DNA of 64,000 nt, from contig DXKH01000015.1 in assembly GCA_019415335.1 (NCBI GenBank), positions 124,001 through 188,000 on the forward strand, read 5' to 3'. Position numbers and translations under genes: made by a program. The notes beneath the pieces are model-generated. The model was not told the DNA's origin. It worked only from the letters and a program-made list of their open reading frames with translations, and did not search any database. Within the stretch, counting starts at the first letter, position 1; every line of letters begins with the position of its first letter. Source of the DNA: Citrobacter sp. (lineage in GTDB: Bacteria > Pseudomonadota > Gammaproteobacteria > Enterobacterales > Enterobacteriaceae). Positions 10,891-20,055 of the stretch are shown here, one piece after another.

Positions 10891-11034
10891 GTGAAAAAGT
10901 TTCGATGGATAATTCTGGTGGTGGTGGTGCTTGTGTGCCTGTTATTGTGGGCCCAGGTGTTCAACATCATGTGTGACCAGGATGTACAATTTTTCAGCGG
11001 AATTTGCGCCATCAATAAATTTATCCCCTGGTGA
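10891..11034 (+). CDS. mgrB: MgrB, small membrane inhibitor of PhoQ
   Basis: 47 residues, GTG start after GGAGAGTGGA. One transmembrane segment (residues ~6-24) and a periplasmic tail with the two cysteines needed for activity (C28 and C39) plus C16 in the membrane. MgrB binds the sensor kinase PhoQ and represses it, closing a negative feedback loop; its loss raises colistin resistance in related species. The gene is intact here, so no such resistance is predicted from this locus. Confidence 0.95.
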   Translation: MKKFRWIILVVVVLVCLLLWAQVFNIMCDQDVQFFSGICAINKFIPW

Positions 11035-11108
11035 GATCATTTTTTCATCTGTTGATTTCCTTCCTGTGGCGCGGTGGTAAAATGGCGCGTCTACATTGAG
11101 GTGGTGAA

Positions 11109-11396
11109 ATGAACGAAGTAGTGAATTCCGGCGTGCTTAATTTTGCGTCGTTGATTGTATCGGTGGGAGTTCTGGTTGTTGGGCTGGTGCTGTGGTTCTT
11201 TATCAACCGTGCGAGCTCGCGAACCAATGAGCAGATTGAACTGCTTGAAGCGTTGTTAGATCAGCAGAAGCGACAAAATGCATTACTGCGTCGTCTCTGT
11301 GAAGCGAACGAGCCGGAAAAAGTGACCGAGGCATCGCCGAAGGTCAATGACCCGCAAGAGGATGATGACATCATCCGTCTGGTTGCAGAACGTTAA
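11109..11396 (+). CDS. yebO: YebO, small single-pass membrane protein
   Basis: 95 residues, the E. coli length, with one hydrophobic segment (residues ~10-34), a short basic stretch, a helical probably coiled region (NEQIELLEALLDQQKRQNALL) and an acidic C-terminus. Function unknown; in E. coli it lies in the same mgrB-yebO-yobF order. The ribosome site GAGGTGGTGAA precedes the ATG. Confidence 0.88.
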   Translation: MNEVVNSGVLNFASLIVSVGVLVVGLVLWFFINRASSRTNEQIELLEALLDQQKRQNALLRRLCEANEPEKVTEASPKVNDPQEDDDIIRLVAER

Positions 11397-12054
11397 TCTC
11401 CTTAAAATCGGGAAGTGAATGGGCTGACCTCTCCGTCGGTCTTTCCTTCCTGTGTCATTTATTCTGCACATCATTAGTGCAGTCGCGCACCGCTTTGCTA
11501 TATCCGTTCCTTTCTGAGTCATTCCATCTGTTATTGCCTGCTCATACTTAATTATATATTTCCATACGTTAATAATGTGATCTTCCCCGTTTTGTGAGAA
11601 TGATCATTTTTATATAAGCGAAACGTTTCTTTCCCTATTTTTGTGCATTGTCATCATTCTTTCATTAAATGAGTGCATAAGAACAGTGGATATCACGATG
11701 GGGCGAAATGCGTTGTTATTATGATACAGGGCCATTTTGCGTTGAGACAAATTATGCATAACAAAGCAGAATTTGTGATAATCGCCGGAATTCGCGTTTC
11801 ACCATTATGATGATCTGGAAGTCGCGAAGTTATTGAGCTATGGTTGAAAAGTCCCCGCTGCGTTGCTGGTCTGACAAGGACTCAGCAAGGACGCGGGAAT
11901 ATATCGGCTTGAGAATTGACGCATAACTGTGCAGATACTCTGTGTCGACTGGCGAGATTTGTGCGACCGATCGAGACACGTTTAAAAATGGCTTGCCATA
12001 ATTAACGTTGTATGTGATAACACGTTTTGGGTTAAACGAGGTACAGTTCTGTTT
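11397..12054 (+). other. 658-bp AT-rich intergenic region and yobF-cspC leader
   Basis: No coding frame here is convincing. It holds the palindrome GAAACGTTTC at 11620-11629 (Cra/PurR-like core, unproven) and a possible RNA hairpin at 11854-11897. The last ~150 bp are presumably the 5' UTR of yobF-cspC, known to be long in E. coli relatives. Confidence 0.5.
11854..11897 (+). other. Possible structured RNA hairpin upstream of yobF
   Basis: CCCGC pairs with GCGGG (11854-11858 with 11893-11897) and, inside a symmetric 4-nt internal loop, TTGCTG pairs with CAGCAA (11863-11868 with 11883-11888). No T-run follows, so it is not a standard terminator. Could be part of the yobF-cspC leader or of an unrecognised small RNA. 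Confidence 0.35.
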
Positions 12055-12198
12055 ATGTGTGGCATTTTCAGTAAAGAAGTCCTGAGTAAACACGTTGTCG
12101 TTGAATACCGCTTCTCTGCCGAACCTTATATTAGTGCCTCAAGCAGTCATGTCTCAGTTTTATCTATGTTAGGCCTGCGGGCTAAGAAAACACTCTAA
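12055..12198 (+). CDS. yobF: YobF, small stress-related protein upstream of cspC
   Basis: 47 residues beginning [13 protein letters not shown] and ending RAKKTL, the length and termini of E. coli YobF, which accumulates after heat shock. The stop codon lies 12 bp before cspC and the intervening AAGGAATTTTGCAA carries the cspC ribosome site, so the two form one operon. The start has no strong Shine-Dalgarno match. Confidence 0.85.
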   Translation: MCGIFSKEVLSKHVVVEYRFSAEPYISASSSHVSVLSMLGLRAKKTL

Positions 12199-12210
12199 GG
12201 AATTTTGCAA

Positions 12211-12420
12211 ATGGCAAAGATTAAAGGTCAAGTTAAGTGGTTCAACGAGTCTAAAGGTTTTGGCTTTATTACTCCGGCTGATGGCAGCAAAGACGTGTTC
12301 GTACACTTCTCTGCTATCCAGGGTAATGGCTTCAAAACCCTGGCTGAAGGCCAGAACGTTGAGTTCGAAATTCAGGACGGCCAGAAAGGTCCGGCTGCTG
12401 TTAACGTAACAGCTATCTGA
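12211..12420 (+). CDS. cspC: Cold-shock-family RNA chaperone CspC
   Basis: 69 residues, a single cold-shock domain. RNP1 (KGFGFITP) and RNP2 (VFVHFS) are intact. CspC is made at normal temperature and acts as an RNA chaperone and transcript antiterminator affecting rpoS and stress mRNAs. The ATG at 12211 is preferred to an in-frame ATG six bases earlier because it matches E. coli and has AAGGA about 10 bases upstream. Confidence 0.97.
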
Positions 12421-12467
12421 TCGACACCACTGATTTGAAGCGCGTCTGCGCATCAACCTCAGATTTA

Positions 12468-12492
12468 AAGCCTCGCTGATGCGGGGCTTTTT
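12468..12492 (+). terminator. Terminator of yobF-cspC
   Basis: AAAGCCTCGC TGAT GCGGGGCTTT stem followed by T-rich sequence, 48 bp past the cspC stop. Confidence 0.88.
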
Positions 12493-12640
12493 CATTCATC
12501 TTCCTTCAAAATATGTCTGAATACCTTTCCCGTTAGCGCTTTGTTGCAAAGCCGTGATGTTATTAGCATAGTTTTCGCCGCTTTCCCGCCGTTATTCCCG
12601 TTAAATCAGTCACCTGAATATCATGTTTGCTGGAGAACAG

Positions 12641-14386
12641 GTGAAAAAGAAAAGTGATGGTATGGCGCGAAGTTTCACACCGCTACGCTTTGCACTACTT
12701 TGTATAGCCATATTGCTGAGCCTGGGTGTCCTGCTGGGGCGCGTCGCCTGGTTGCAGATTGTCGAACCCGATCCCTTGGTTAAGCAAGAAGACATGCGCT
12801 CGCTGCGTGAAGTGACTACGGCGTCGCCACGCGGAATGATCACTGACCGGCAGGGGCGACCACTGGCGGTGAGCGTACCGGTGAATGCAGTCTGGGCTGA
12901 CCCCCAGGTGTTGTTGAGCAAAGGGGGCATTGGTATCAACGAACGCTGGCAGGCGCTGGCGAATACGCTGCTTATTTCACTCACAACGCTGGCGGCACGC
13001 GTTAACCACGATCCGTCGGCGCGGTTTATCTATCTTGCGCGTCAGGTCTCACCTCAACAGGCGAAGTGGATCGATAAGCTGAATCTGCCCGGTATTCACC
13101 TGCGTGAAGAGTCCCGACGGTTTTACCCGGCAGGACACGTCGCGGCGAATCTGATTGGTTTTACCAACATCGACGGCCAGGGCATTGAAGGGGTTGAGAA
13201 AAGCTTTAACGCACAATTAATGGGTAAGCCGGGTTCCCGCCTGGTCCGCAAAGATAAATTCGGCCATGTGATAGAAAATATAACGGAAATTAATCCTGTA
13301 CCGGCGCATGAACTGCAACTCAGCATCGATGAGCGACTTCAGACGGTCACCGAGGATGCGCTGGATAATGCGGTCTGCTGGAACAAAGCGGAATCCGGCG
13401 CAGCTGTGCTGGTAGACATTGCCACCGGCGAAATTCTGGCGATGGCTAGTTTCCCCGATTTTAACCCGAATAATCGTGACGGTGCGGTGCTCGATGATTT
13501 TCGCAATCGTGCGATTAGCGACACCTTCGAGCCGGGATCGACGGTGAAACCGCTGGTCATCATGACGGCGCTTGAACAGGGGATTGTGCAGCCTGACAGC
13601 GTGATCGACACCCATCCGTTTTTCCTCGATGGGCATCGCATTCATGACGTGGGCTTTTATCCGGAACTGACGTTGACCGGTATTTTGCAGAAATCGAGTG
13701 ACACCGGGGTATCGCATCTCTCGTTAGCGATGCCCATCCAGCGAGTAGTGGATACCTATCAACGATTTGGCTTTGGTCAGCCTACGGGACTGGGCCTCAC
13801 CGGGGAGAGCCAGGGATTGATGCCACAGCGTCGCTACTGGAGCGCTCTGGATCGCGCAACCTTTGCCTTTGGTTACGGTCTGATGGTGACACCGCTACAA
13901 CTGGCGCACGTCTATGCCACGATTGGCAGTTTTGGCCTTTATCGACCGCTCTCCATTACGCGTATCGATCCGCCTGTCATCGGCAAGCGCGTGATGTCGG
14001 AAGCGCTGGTCAGACAGGTCGAGCATATGATGGAAAGCGTCGCTCTGCCGGGTGGGGGAGGAACGAAGGCAGCAGTCCGGGATTATCGCGTGGCGGTTAA
14101 AACCGGGACCGCGAAGAAAATCGGTGATGACGGTAAATACGTTGATAAATATGTGGCTTACACCGCAGGGGTGGCGCCAGCAAGTAACCCGAAATTTGCG
14201 CTGGTGGTAGTGATTAACGATCCGCAGAACGGGGCCTATTACGGCGGCGCGGTGTCGGCACCGGTTTTTAGCCAGATCATGGGCGATGTGCTACGACTGG
14301 AAAACGTCAAACCGGATGGAATGCCCGCCGACTCCAGTCATCTGCTGGTGATGCAGAGCAATCCACCGCTATTCCCTGGGCGCTAA
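12641..14386 (+). CDS. PBP3-SAL-like alternative septal transpeptidase (FtsI paralogue)
   Basis: A 581-residue class B penicillin-binding protein closely related to FtsI but not the cell-division-cluster copy. One membrane anchor (~residues 15-37), the PBP dimer domain, then the transpeptidase domain. The catalytic EPGSTVKP (SxxK) and KTGTAKK motifs are intact; the middle motif reads SSD where FtsI has SSN. The GTG at 12641 is chosen because GGAG lies 7 bases upstream; an ATG 18 bases earlier has no ribosome site. The position between cspC and rlmA equals that of Salmonella STM1836 (PBP3-SAL), which supports division in acidic, intracellular conditions. E. coli K-12 lacks the gene here. The C-terminus lacks the FtsI extension processed by Prc. 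Confidence 0.9.
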   Translation: MKKKSDGMARSFTPLRFALLCIAILLSLGVLLGRVAWLQIVEPDPLVKQEDMRSLREVTTASPRGMITDRQGRPLAVSVPVNAVWADPQVLLSKGGIGINERWQALANTLLISLTTLAARVNHDPSARFIYLARQVSPQQAKWIDKLNLPGIHLREESRRFYPAGHVAANLIGFTNIDGQGIEGVEKSFNAQLMGKPGSRLVRKDKFGHVIENITEINPVPAHELQLSIDERLQTVTEDALDNAVCWNKAESGAAVLVDIATGEILAMASFPDFNPNNRDGAVLDDFRNRAISDTFEPGSTVKPLVIMTALEQGIVQPDSVIDTHPFFLDGHRIHDVGFYPELTLTGILQKSSDTGVSHLSLAMPIQRVVDTYQRFGFGQPTGLGLTGESQGLMPQRRYWSALDRATFAFGYGLMVTPLQLAHVYATIGSFGLYRPLSITRIDPPVIGKRVMSEALVRQVEHMMESVALPGGGGTKAAVRDYRVAVKTGTAKKIGDDGKYVDKYVAYTAGVAPASNPKFALVVVINDPQNGAYYGGAVSAPVFSQIMGDVLRLENVKPDGMPADSSHLLVMQSNPPLFPGR

Positions 14387-14449
14387 GTGATTCTCCCGGG
14401 GCGTAAATCGCGTTACACTTGCGCCCTGAATTCACCTGCCGGAGTTGTT

Positions 14450-15259
14450 ATGTCGTTTTCCTGCCCACTTTGTCACCAGCCTCTTGCGCACGTAAATAAC
14501 AGTTTTATCTGTCCGCAGCGGCATCAGTTTGATGTGGCGAAAGAGGGGTACGTCAACCTGTTGCCGGTACAGCATAAGCGTTCACGTGACCCAGGCGACA
14601 GCGCGGAGATGATGCAGGCTCGGCGTGCATTTCTTGATGCCGGACACTATCAACCCCTGCGTGACGCCATTGTTGAGCAACTTTCCACGCGCCTCGACGC
14701 GTCGGCGACCTCGATTCTTGATATCGGCTGTGGGGAAGGGTATTACACTCACGCTTTTGCCAATGCGTTGCCGACGGCGACAACCTATGGACTGGACGTG
14801 GCGAAGGTGGCCATTAAAGCAGCCGCCAGACGCTATCCACAGGTGACATTCTGCGTTGCATCGAGCCATCGTCTGCCGCTTGCTGATGCCAGTCAGGATG
14901 CGATTGTGCGGATTTACGCGCCGTGTAAAGCGCAAGAGCTGGCGCGTGTGGTCAAACCGCGCGGTTGGGTGATCACGGCAACGCCGGGACCACGCCATTT
15001 AATGGAGTTGAAAGGGCTGATTTATGATGAGGTCCGACTCCATGCGCCGCATACCGAGCAACTGGAAGGGTTTAACCTGCTGGAAGATATCGCGCTGGCG
15101 TACCCGATGAGTCTGAGTGGGAAGGAAGCGGTGGCGTTACTGCAAATGACGCCTTTTGCCTGGCGGGCAAAACCGGAGGTATGGGAACAACTGGCGAGTA
15201 GAGAAACGTTTGACTGCCAGACGGATTTTCGTCTTCACCTCTGGCAGCGTGCGAATTAA
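14450..15259 (+). CDS. rlmA: RlmA, 23S rRNA (guanine-745-N1)-methyltransferase
   Basis: 269 residues. The N-terminal zinc finger is visible (C5, C8, C21, H25) and the SAM-binding motif I follows ([12 protein letters not shown], around residue 88). RlmA methylates G745 of 23S rRNA at the N1 position. The ATG at 14450 with GGAG 9 bases upstream gives the E. coli length; the in-frame upstream extension is not conserved. Its stop overlaps the stop of convergent mntP by 4 bp. Confidence 0.95.
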   Translation: MSFSCPLCHQPLAHVNNSFICPQRHQFDVAKEGYVNLLPVQHKRSRDPGDSAEMMQARRAFLDAGHYQPLRDAIVEQLSTRLDASATSILDIGCGEGYYTHAFANALPTATTYGLDVAKVAIKAAARRYPQVTFCVASSHRLPLADASQDAIVRIYAPCKAQELARVVKPRGWVITATPGPRHLMELKGLIYDEVRLHAPHTEQLEGFNLLEDIALAYPMSLSGKEAVALLQMTPFAWRAKPEVWEQLASRETFDCQTDFRLHLWQRAN

Positions 15260-15822
15260 CCGTGAAAGTGCGTCCAGAGGATCTGGACGCCGATACCGAT
15301 CAGTACCACCCCACCCAGAATTTCAGCCCGTTTGCCAAGCAGCGGGCCAATAAAGCGACCGACCATCATCCCCAGCGTGGACATAATCAACGTGGCACAA
15401 CCGATAGCCAGTGCGGTAGCGATAATGTTGACTTGCAGGAACGCCAGTCCCACGCCGACCGCCATGGCGTCGAGGCTCGTGGCGATAGCGGTGGTGACCA
15501 GTAACCAGAAACCGTGACGGCGCAGCGGCTCATCGTCTTCATCATCCGCACCACGAAACCCCTCGATAATCATTCGTCCGCCCAGAAAGGCCAGCAGAAT
15601 GAAAGCAATCCAGTGATTCCATTCCAGCACGAATTTGCTGGCTAACATACCGAGCGCCCAGCCGATCAGCGGCGTTAATGTTTCGACTGCGCCGAAGATC
15701 AAACCGGTACGTAGCGCTTCAGAGAATTTGGGTTTATGCAGGGTGGCGCCTTTGCCAATTGATGCCGCGAAAGCATCCATCGACATGCCGAAAGCGAGAA
15801 TAATAGTGGCGGTGATATTCAT
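15256..15822 (-). CDS. mntP: MntP, manganese exporter
   Basis: 188 residues, six predicted membrane helices in two repeats. The conserved acidic GMSMDAFA (helix 1) and TSLDAMAVG motifs, needed for Mn2+ export in this family, are both present. The [14 protein letters not shown] gives the E. coli length; the 20-codon upstream extension belongs to the riboswitch leader. Controlled by a Mn2+-sensing yybP-ykoY riboswitch in the 5' UTR and, in E. coli, by MntR. Confidence 0.96.
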   Translation of the reverse strand: MNITATIILAFGMSMDAFAASIGKGATLHKPKFSEALRTGLIFGAVETLTPLIGWALGMLASKFVLEWNHWIAFILLAFLGGRMIIEGFRGADDEDDEPLRRHGFWLLVTTAIATSLDAMAVGVGLAFLQVNIIATALAIGCATLIMSTLGMMVGRFIGPLLGKRAEILGGVVLIGIGVQILWTHFHG

Positions 15823-16035
15823 GAGAGCGTCCTGACCGGGGTTTCCATAAAACACACCACTGCCCCCAGTAAACATGCACACCTGAACACGGAGTTCATA
15901 CAGTATGCATAGCAGTTGATGTGCCTATGGTCTCGCCTGACTGAAAGAGGTTTCAGTCCGTACGTGCCACGTTTTGCAACGAGTATGTTGACACGTACAT
16001 TTCCGGAGTCTGGAAATCGGCTACTCCCCAAATGA
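15823..16035 (-). promoter_or_regulatory. yybP-ykoY manganese riboswitch in the mntP leader
   Basis: Read on the minus strand, the leader begins GGGGAGTAGCCGA and runs through several hairpins to the mntP start, with the closing ACTGAAACCTCTTTCAGTC hairpin and a CAGTTGATG-type segment near 15915. This conserved opening and the position upstream of mntP identify the family, which binds Mn2+ and turns mntP on when manganese is high. Exact aptamer edges are approximate. Confidence 0.85.
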
Positions 16036-16101
16036 CGGCGCAACCTTAACATATTTTGAGAATATAAAACAACTGCGAAGAAATATAATTTGACATCTAA
16101 T

Positions 16102-16116
16102 TGAAAACGATTTTCA
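16102..16116 (-). promoter_or_regulatory. Fur-like inverted repeat upstream of the mntP leader
   Basis: TGAAAACGATTTTCA resembles the 7-1-7 Fur core TGATAAT-N-ATTATCA and lies just upstream of the probable mntP transcription start. The metal-regulated context makes a Fur or MntR site plausible; no motif scoring was possible. Confidence 0.45.
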
Positions 16117-16239
16117 TTTAGATTTGTTGGTAGATAGAACGTTAAAATAAATAACATTTCTGCGGTTTGATTATAGCCTTAGCTATGTTTTTAACTGCAA
16201 TTAAATTGCGAAAAACAAAGCACAGGCTATGTTTCTAAC

Positions 16240-16698
16240 TTACTGAGAAGAAATGAGAAGTTTATATATCTTTTCCAGGTCGTCGATATTTCGTACGCGG
16301 ATAAGTAAACGTCTTAGTTCTAATTGCATCACCAGAACACCATCTTCCGATAAATTCATCTCTTTAATGCGGTTATATTCTATCCATACATTGGCGAAGA
16401 AAAATCCACCCTGTTTGAAGAGGATCTTCGGTACCCGGATCCAGAAAATATAAAACCCCATCAATGCCAGAGCACATAATAACCAGGTGGTCATGATGGC
16501 CCCATGGCTGGTGACATTGTTGTAGATAAGAATCGCGATGAGGCCGATGAAGATGACACTGTCCACGCGGCTCCGGCGTAGCAGGGGGATGGCAAGCAGG
16601 GTCGGGCCATTGCGGCGTGGCATGATGAACTGATCGTAAATGGCGTAAGCCAGTAACGCGGCAATAAAGAAAACCAGCACCAGGTCCGTGATAGTCAT
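16240..16698 (-). CDS. yobD: YobD, DUF986 inner-membrane protein
   Basis: 152 residues with three hydrophobic segments in the first ~100 residues, then a soluble C-terminal part ([18 protein letters not shown]...). Function unknown. It follows manZ in the same direction, separated by a 223-bp region holding a duplicated hairpin and a small repeat element. Same length as E. coli YobD. Confidence 0.9.
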   Translation of the reverse strand: MTITDLVLVFFIAALLAYAIYDQFIMPRRNGPTLLAIPLLRRSRVDSVIFIGLIAILIYNNVTSHGAIMTTWLLCALALMGFYIFWIRVPKILFKQGGFFFANVWIEYNRIKEMNLSEDGVLVMQLELRRLLIRVRNIDDLEKIYKLLISSQ

Positions 16699-16723
16699 TG
16701 ATCCTTGTTCCTCCAGATAAAAA

Positions 16724-16744
16724 ACGGGGCCTTATAGGCCCCGG
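16724..16744 (-). terminator. manXYZ terminator hairpin (distal copy, with T-run)
   Basis: Reading the minus strand, GGGGCCTATAAGGCCCC-type stem is followed by TTTTATC. The second copy 142 bp nearer to manZ lacks the T-run. Confidence 0.65.
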
Positions 16745-16906
16745 GAGAGTGATGACAAACTTCATCCCGATACCGGGCAAGCAGAGATCACCTACTTAAA
16801 AACCAGGAAAATCAATTTATTGATTTTCGGCTGATAACCACAATGAAGGAAAAACCACGTTTTTTCCTTCATTGTCAGCAGTATGACGGGGCCTTATAGG
16901 CCCCGG
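16724..16906. repeat. Copy A of a 141-bp intergenic element with 21-bp flanking direct repeats
   Basis: A 141-bp core (16745-16885) is bracketed by two identical copies of a terminator-like hairpin containing GGGGCCTTATAGGCCCC (16724-16744 and 16886-16906). The core matches the core at 32834-32974 over its whole length. It can fold into three hairpins: an outer GTGAT...ATCAC pair, AAAATCAAT/ATTGATTTT, and a long CAATGAAGGAAAAA/TTTTTTCCTTCATTG stem. For manZYX transcripts (minus strand) only the distal hairpin copy at 16724-16744 keeps a U-run. This looks like an inserted element with target duplication; I do not recognise its family. Confidence 0.8.
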
Positions 16907-16921
16907 TAGTGTACTACAGTC

Positions 16922-17773
16922 TTACAGACCCAACAGGCCGACCGCATAACCCGCGATACCGATGACGAAGAAGCCAACGATAATCCACAGCGGGTTTACT
17001 TTCTTACGCAGCAGCCACATACAGGCGAAGGTAAGCAGCAGCGGAACCAGACCCGGCATCAACTGGTCGAGAATAGTCTGTACGGTGGTAACGCGCGTCT
17101 GACCATCCTGCCCGGTGATGGTTGAGACCACTAGTGGAATGTTCACGTGCGTCCACTTGTTAACCAACGCCCCCATGACAAACAGGCCGAGGATTGACGC
17201 CCCCTCAGTCAGTTTTTGCAGGAAGCCGCCGCCCATATCCTTAACGATATCGACACCTTTGCGGTAACCGTAGGCGACACCGTAGTAACGGGTCAGCAGA
17301 CGGACTGCGTTGAACAGAATGAAGAACAGTAATGGGCCAAGCAGACTGCCGCTCATCGCGATACCCGCACCTAACGCGGCGAATACCGGACGCACAGTCC
17401 CCCAGAAAATCGGGTCACCCACGCCTGCCAGCGGCCCCATCAGACCGACTTTGATACCGTTGATGGCACCATCGTCAATCTCTGCGCCATTAGCACGCTG
17501 TTCTTCCATTGCCAGCGTTACGCCGAGAACCGGTGCCGCAACGTACGGATGGGTGTTAAAGAATTCCAGGTGACGCTTGATGGCTTGCTTACGCGCATCG
17601 TTGTTCTCTGGATACAGGCGACGAATAGCCGGTACCATGGAGAAACAGAAACCCAGCGCCTGCATACGTTCGAAGTTCCATGAACCCTGAAACAGGTTAG
17701 AACGAATGAACACGCCACGAATGTCACTCTGTGTGAGTTTTTTCTCAGTGGTAGTTTTAGTCATATCAACCAT
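16922..17773 (-). CDS. manZ: ManZ, mannose PTS permease IID component
   Basis: 283 residues of the EIID-mannose family (KLTQSDIRGVF start region, conserved NFERMQALGF and GPLAGVGDPIFWGT segments, C-terminal membrane helix ending GLLGL). With ManY it forms the inner-membrane channel for mannose, glucose, glucosamine and related sugars. The ATG at 17773 has AGGTGAG directly upstream and matches E. coli; a GTG 9 bases earlier overlaps that ribosome site. It lies 12 bp after manY. Confidence 0.96.
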   Translation of the reverse strand: MVDMTKTTTEKKLTQSDIRGVFIRSNLFQGSWNFERMQALGFCFSMVPAIRRLYPENNDARKQAIKRHLEFFNTHPYVAAPVLGVTLAMEEQRANGAEIDDGAINGIKVGLMGPLAGVGDPIFWGTVRPVFAALGAGIAMSGSLLGPLLFFILFNAVRLLTRYYGVAYGYRKGVDIVKDMGGGFLQKLTEGASILGLFVMGALVNKWTHVNIPLVVSTITGQDGQTRVTTVQTILDQLMPGLVPLLLTFACMWLLRKKVNPLWIIVGFFVIGIAGYAVGLLGL

Positions 17774-17785
17774 TTCGCTCACCTG

Positions 17786-18586
17786 CTAGTCCAGTTCGTT
17801 ATCGAGGTCATTGTTACCAGCGGCCTGCGCTGGAGCACCCGCCACACGGTTATATTTCGGGCTCAGTTGGATGTAGAGGATGGCCATTACCGCGCCAATC
17901 ACACCCAGAGCAACCAGGTTGAAGTTAGTAAATGCCGCAGTCACGAAGCCGAGGTAGAAGAACGGCATCAGATAGCCTGCACGCATCATGTTGATAACCA
18001 TCGCGTAACCGACGACAACGATCATACCACCGGCGATGTTCAGACCACCTGTCACCACTTCCGGAATCGCATTCAGCATACTCTGAACTTCGCTGGTGCC
18101 TACGGAAATTGCAACGATAACTGCCGGGATAGCGACACGCATTGCCTGCAGGAACAGGGAAGAGACATGCAGCCAGGAGAGCGCCGTCAGGTTACCGTTT
18201 TCTGCCGCCTTATCCGCTGCGTGCTGGAATGCCACGGTGATAGTACGAACGATAATGGTCAGAACCTGTCCTGCTGCAGCCAACGGAATCGCCAGCGCGA
18301 TACCGGCACCGATACTTTGGTGGCCCGCGATAACCAGAACGGTAGAGATAATGGACGCCAGTGCGGCATCAGGTGCAACGGCAGCACCGATGTTCATCCA
18401 GCCCAGGGCGATCATTTCCAGGGTACCACCGATGATAATACCGGTTTTCATATCCCCGAGAACGGCGCCAATCAGCGTACAGGCCACCAGTGGGCGGTGG
18501 AACTGAAATTCATCGAGTACCGACTCCATACCCGCGATACATGCGACGATGAACACCAGCACAATCTGAAGAGTGGTAATCTCCAT
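17786..18586 (-). CDS. manY: ManY, mannose PTS permease IIC component
   Basis: 266 residues, highly hydrophobic, EIIC of the mannose family (MEITTLQIVLVFIVACIAG start, GTLEMIALGWMNIGAAVAPD motif). It forms the translocation channel with ManZ; this complex is also the receptor for several bacteriocins and for phage lambda DNA entry in E. coli. Second gene of manXYZ, 58 bp after manX. Confidence 0.96.
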   Translation of the reverse strand: MEITTLQIVLVFIVACIAGMESVLDEFQFHRPLVACTLIGAVLGDMKTGIIIGGTLEMIALGWMNIGAAVAPDAALASIISTVLVIAGHQSIGAGIALAIPLAAAGQVLTIIVRTITVAFQHAADKAAENGNLTALSWLHVSSLFLQAMRVAIPAVIVAISVGTSEVQSMLNAIPEVVTGGLNIAGGMIVVVGYAMVINMMRAGYLMPFFYLGFVTAAFTNFNLVALGVIGAVMAILYIQLSPKYNRVAGAPAQAAGNNDLDNELD

Positions 18587-18644
18587 TGTACTTCTCCTAT
18601 TGCTATAACAGCCTTAAGTGTGAAAGCTCATTCAATGCCAGGGG

Positions 18645-19613
18645 TTACTTGCCCACTTTGGCAATCAAATCCATCATTTTCAGTTTCTGATCGGTCGACA
18701 CTTTACGCGCCTCAAGCTCAATACCGCGGGCATTGAGTTTGTTAAAGGCTTCGATGTCTTTCTCATCGACAGAGATGGCGTTGTTGACCTGCGTTTTGCC
18801 CTGACGGAAAGCCATACCGCCAATGTTCACGGAGGTGATTTTCACGCCGCCTTCGACAATGCGCTCAACATCGGTCGGGTTGGTGAACAACAGCATCACA
18901 CGTTCGCCAGCGTATTTCGGGTTGTTGTAAACGCGAATCATCTTGGCAACATCTACCACGTGAGCCGTCACGCCTGGAGGCGCGACCTGCGTCAACAGCG
19001 TTTTGCGCACGGTGTCTGCCGCCACTTCATCGCTGACCACGATAATGCGGGTCACGTTGGTTTCTTTGGTCCAGCGGGTAGCCACCTGACCGTGGATTAA
19101 GCGGTCATCGATACGGGCAAGACCGATTTTCATGTAATCGTTCGGTCCCATCGGTTTTGCCGGACCCGCGGCTTTAGGGGCCGCTGCGACGGGGGCTGGG
19201 GTGGCTTTTTCTACCGGTTTCGCTTTCAGCGCTTTCACGCCTTCGCGACCGGTTTCAACTGCCAGCGCGACCAGTTCGTCGAAGCTCGGGTTGTCGTCAC
19301 GCGCCATCAGCGTTTCGACCAGCATGGGGATGTTCACCCCGGCAATCACTTCATACTGTTCTTTGTCGACGACAATGCGGCTGGCAGCGTTGAATGGACT
19401 GCCTCCCCATGTATCGACGAGGAACAGCACGCCGTTACTGGTATCGAGTTTTGCCAACTGAGCGTTGTACTTTTCAATCAGCGTTTCAGCATTCTCGCCA
19501 GGCACGAAATCGATCCAGCCGACGTTTTCCTGCTCGCCTAACAGCATTTCTGCTGTCTTGAGTAACTGCTCTGCAGCCCAACCATGTGTGCCTATAACAA
19601 TAGCAATGGTCAC
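18645..19613 (-). CDS. manX: ManX, mannose PTS IIAB component
   Basis: 322 residues. The N-terminal IIA domain (~1-135) has the phosphorylated histidine in IGTHGWAAE (H10); an Ala/Pro-rich linker (~135-158) joins it to the IIB domain with its active histidine in RLIHGQVATRW. It passes phosphate from HPr to the sugar carried by ManYZ. GTG start with a perfect AGGAGG ribosome site. First gene of the operon; in E. coli it is controlled by Mlc, CRP and the small RNA SgrS. Confidence 0.96.
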   Translation of the reverse strand: MTIAIVIGTHGWAAEQLLKTAEMLLGEQENVGWIDFVPGENAETLIEKYNAQLAKLDTSNGVLFLVDTWGGSPFNAASRIVVDKEQYEVIAGVNIPMLVETLMARDDNPSFDELVALAVETGREGVKALKAKPVEKATPAPVAAAPKAAGPAKPMGPNDYMKIGLARIDDRLIHGQVATRWTKETNVTRIIVVSDEVAADTVRKTLLTQVAPPGVTAHVVDVAKMIRVYNNPKYAGERVMLLFTNPTDVERIVEGGVKITSVNIGGMAFRQGKTQVNNAISVDEKDIEAFNKLNARGIELEARKVSTDQKLKMMDLIAKVGK

Positions 19614-20055
19614 TTGCTACCTCCTTTATTATCGTTAACACATCAACGTGAGAGATGTATTTGAATCGCCGTCCGCAACAGAATCGATTCAGATAAGGGT
19701 TACAATGAAAAACATATGATGTTCGTGAATTATTTTAGATATCGAAAAAAATATTTTATGTGATGAAGATCCGTAATTTAGCTTTCGCCAACGAGAAATT
19801 TCGTAGAGCAAAATATCCCTGTTACAACTCTTTGCAAAGGAAGGTAAATCTTTGCCAAAAACACGTTGCCTCTGTTATGTTTACGTTCTGTTTAACTAAC
19901 CAGGAGTATAGGGCACTAGCCCGCTGTATGGATCGTCACCGACGTCATTTCACCTTCAGGCCGCATCGCGCCTGCCAGTCTGGCATGTCTTGCCACACGT
20001 TTTGTCTGCACTGTGTTTTATCGCCTGTTAACCATTCCTTAAGCAGGAGCTTGTC
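19614..20055. promoter_or_regulatory. 442-bp divergent control region of manXYZ and yoaE
   Basis: The manX half is AT-rich and includes TCGATATC-type and TGTGA-type sequences that could be Mlc and CRP sites, but none is strong enough to call. The yoaE half carries a possible leader frame described separately. Confidence 0.45.

Noticed and set aside
11830..12093. An 87-codon minus-strand frame upstream of and overlapping yobF
   Set aside because: No ribosome site and it overlaps the yobF leader and start, for which conservation is clear.
16724..16906. ERIC, BIME or REP sequence
   Set aside because: The core has none of the ERIC ends or the REP GCCGGATG consensus, and the flanking hairpins differ between copies; a separate element class fits better.
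17867..18736. A 289-codon open frame on the + strand
   Set aside because: Antisense to manY and part of manX; composition is a mirror of their codon use.
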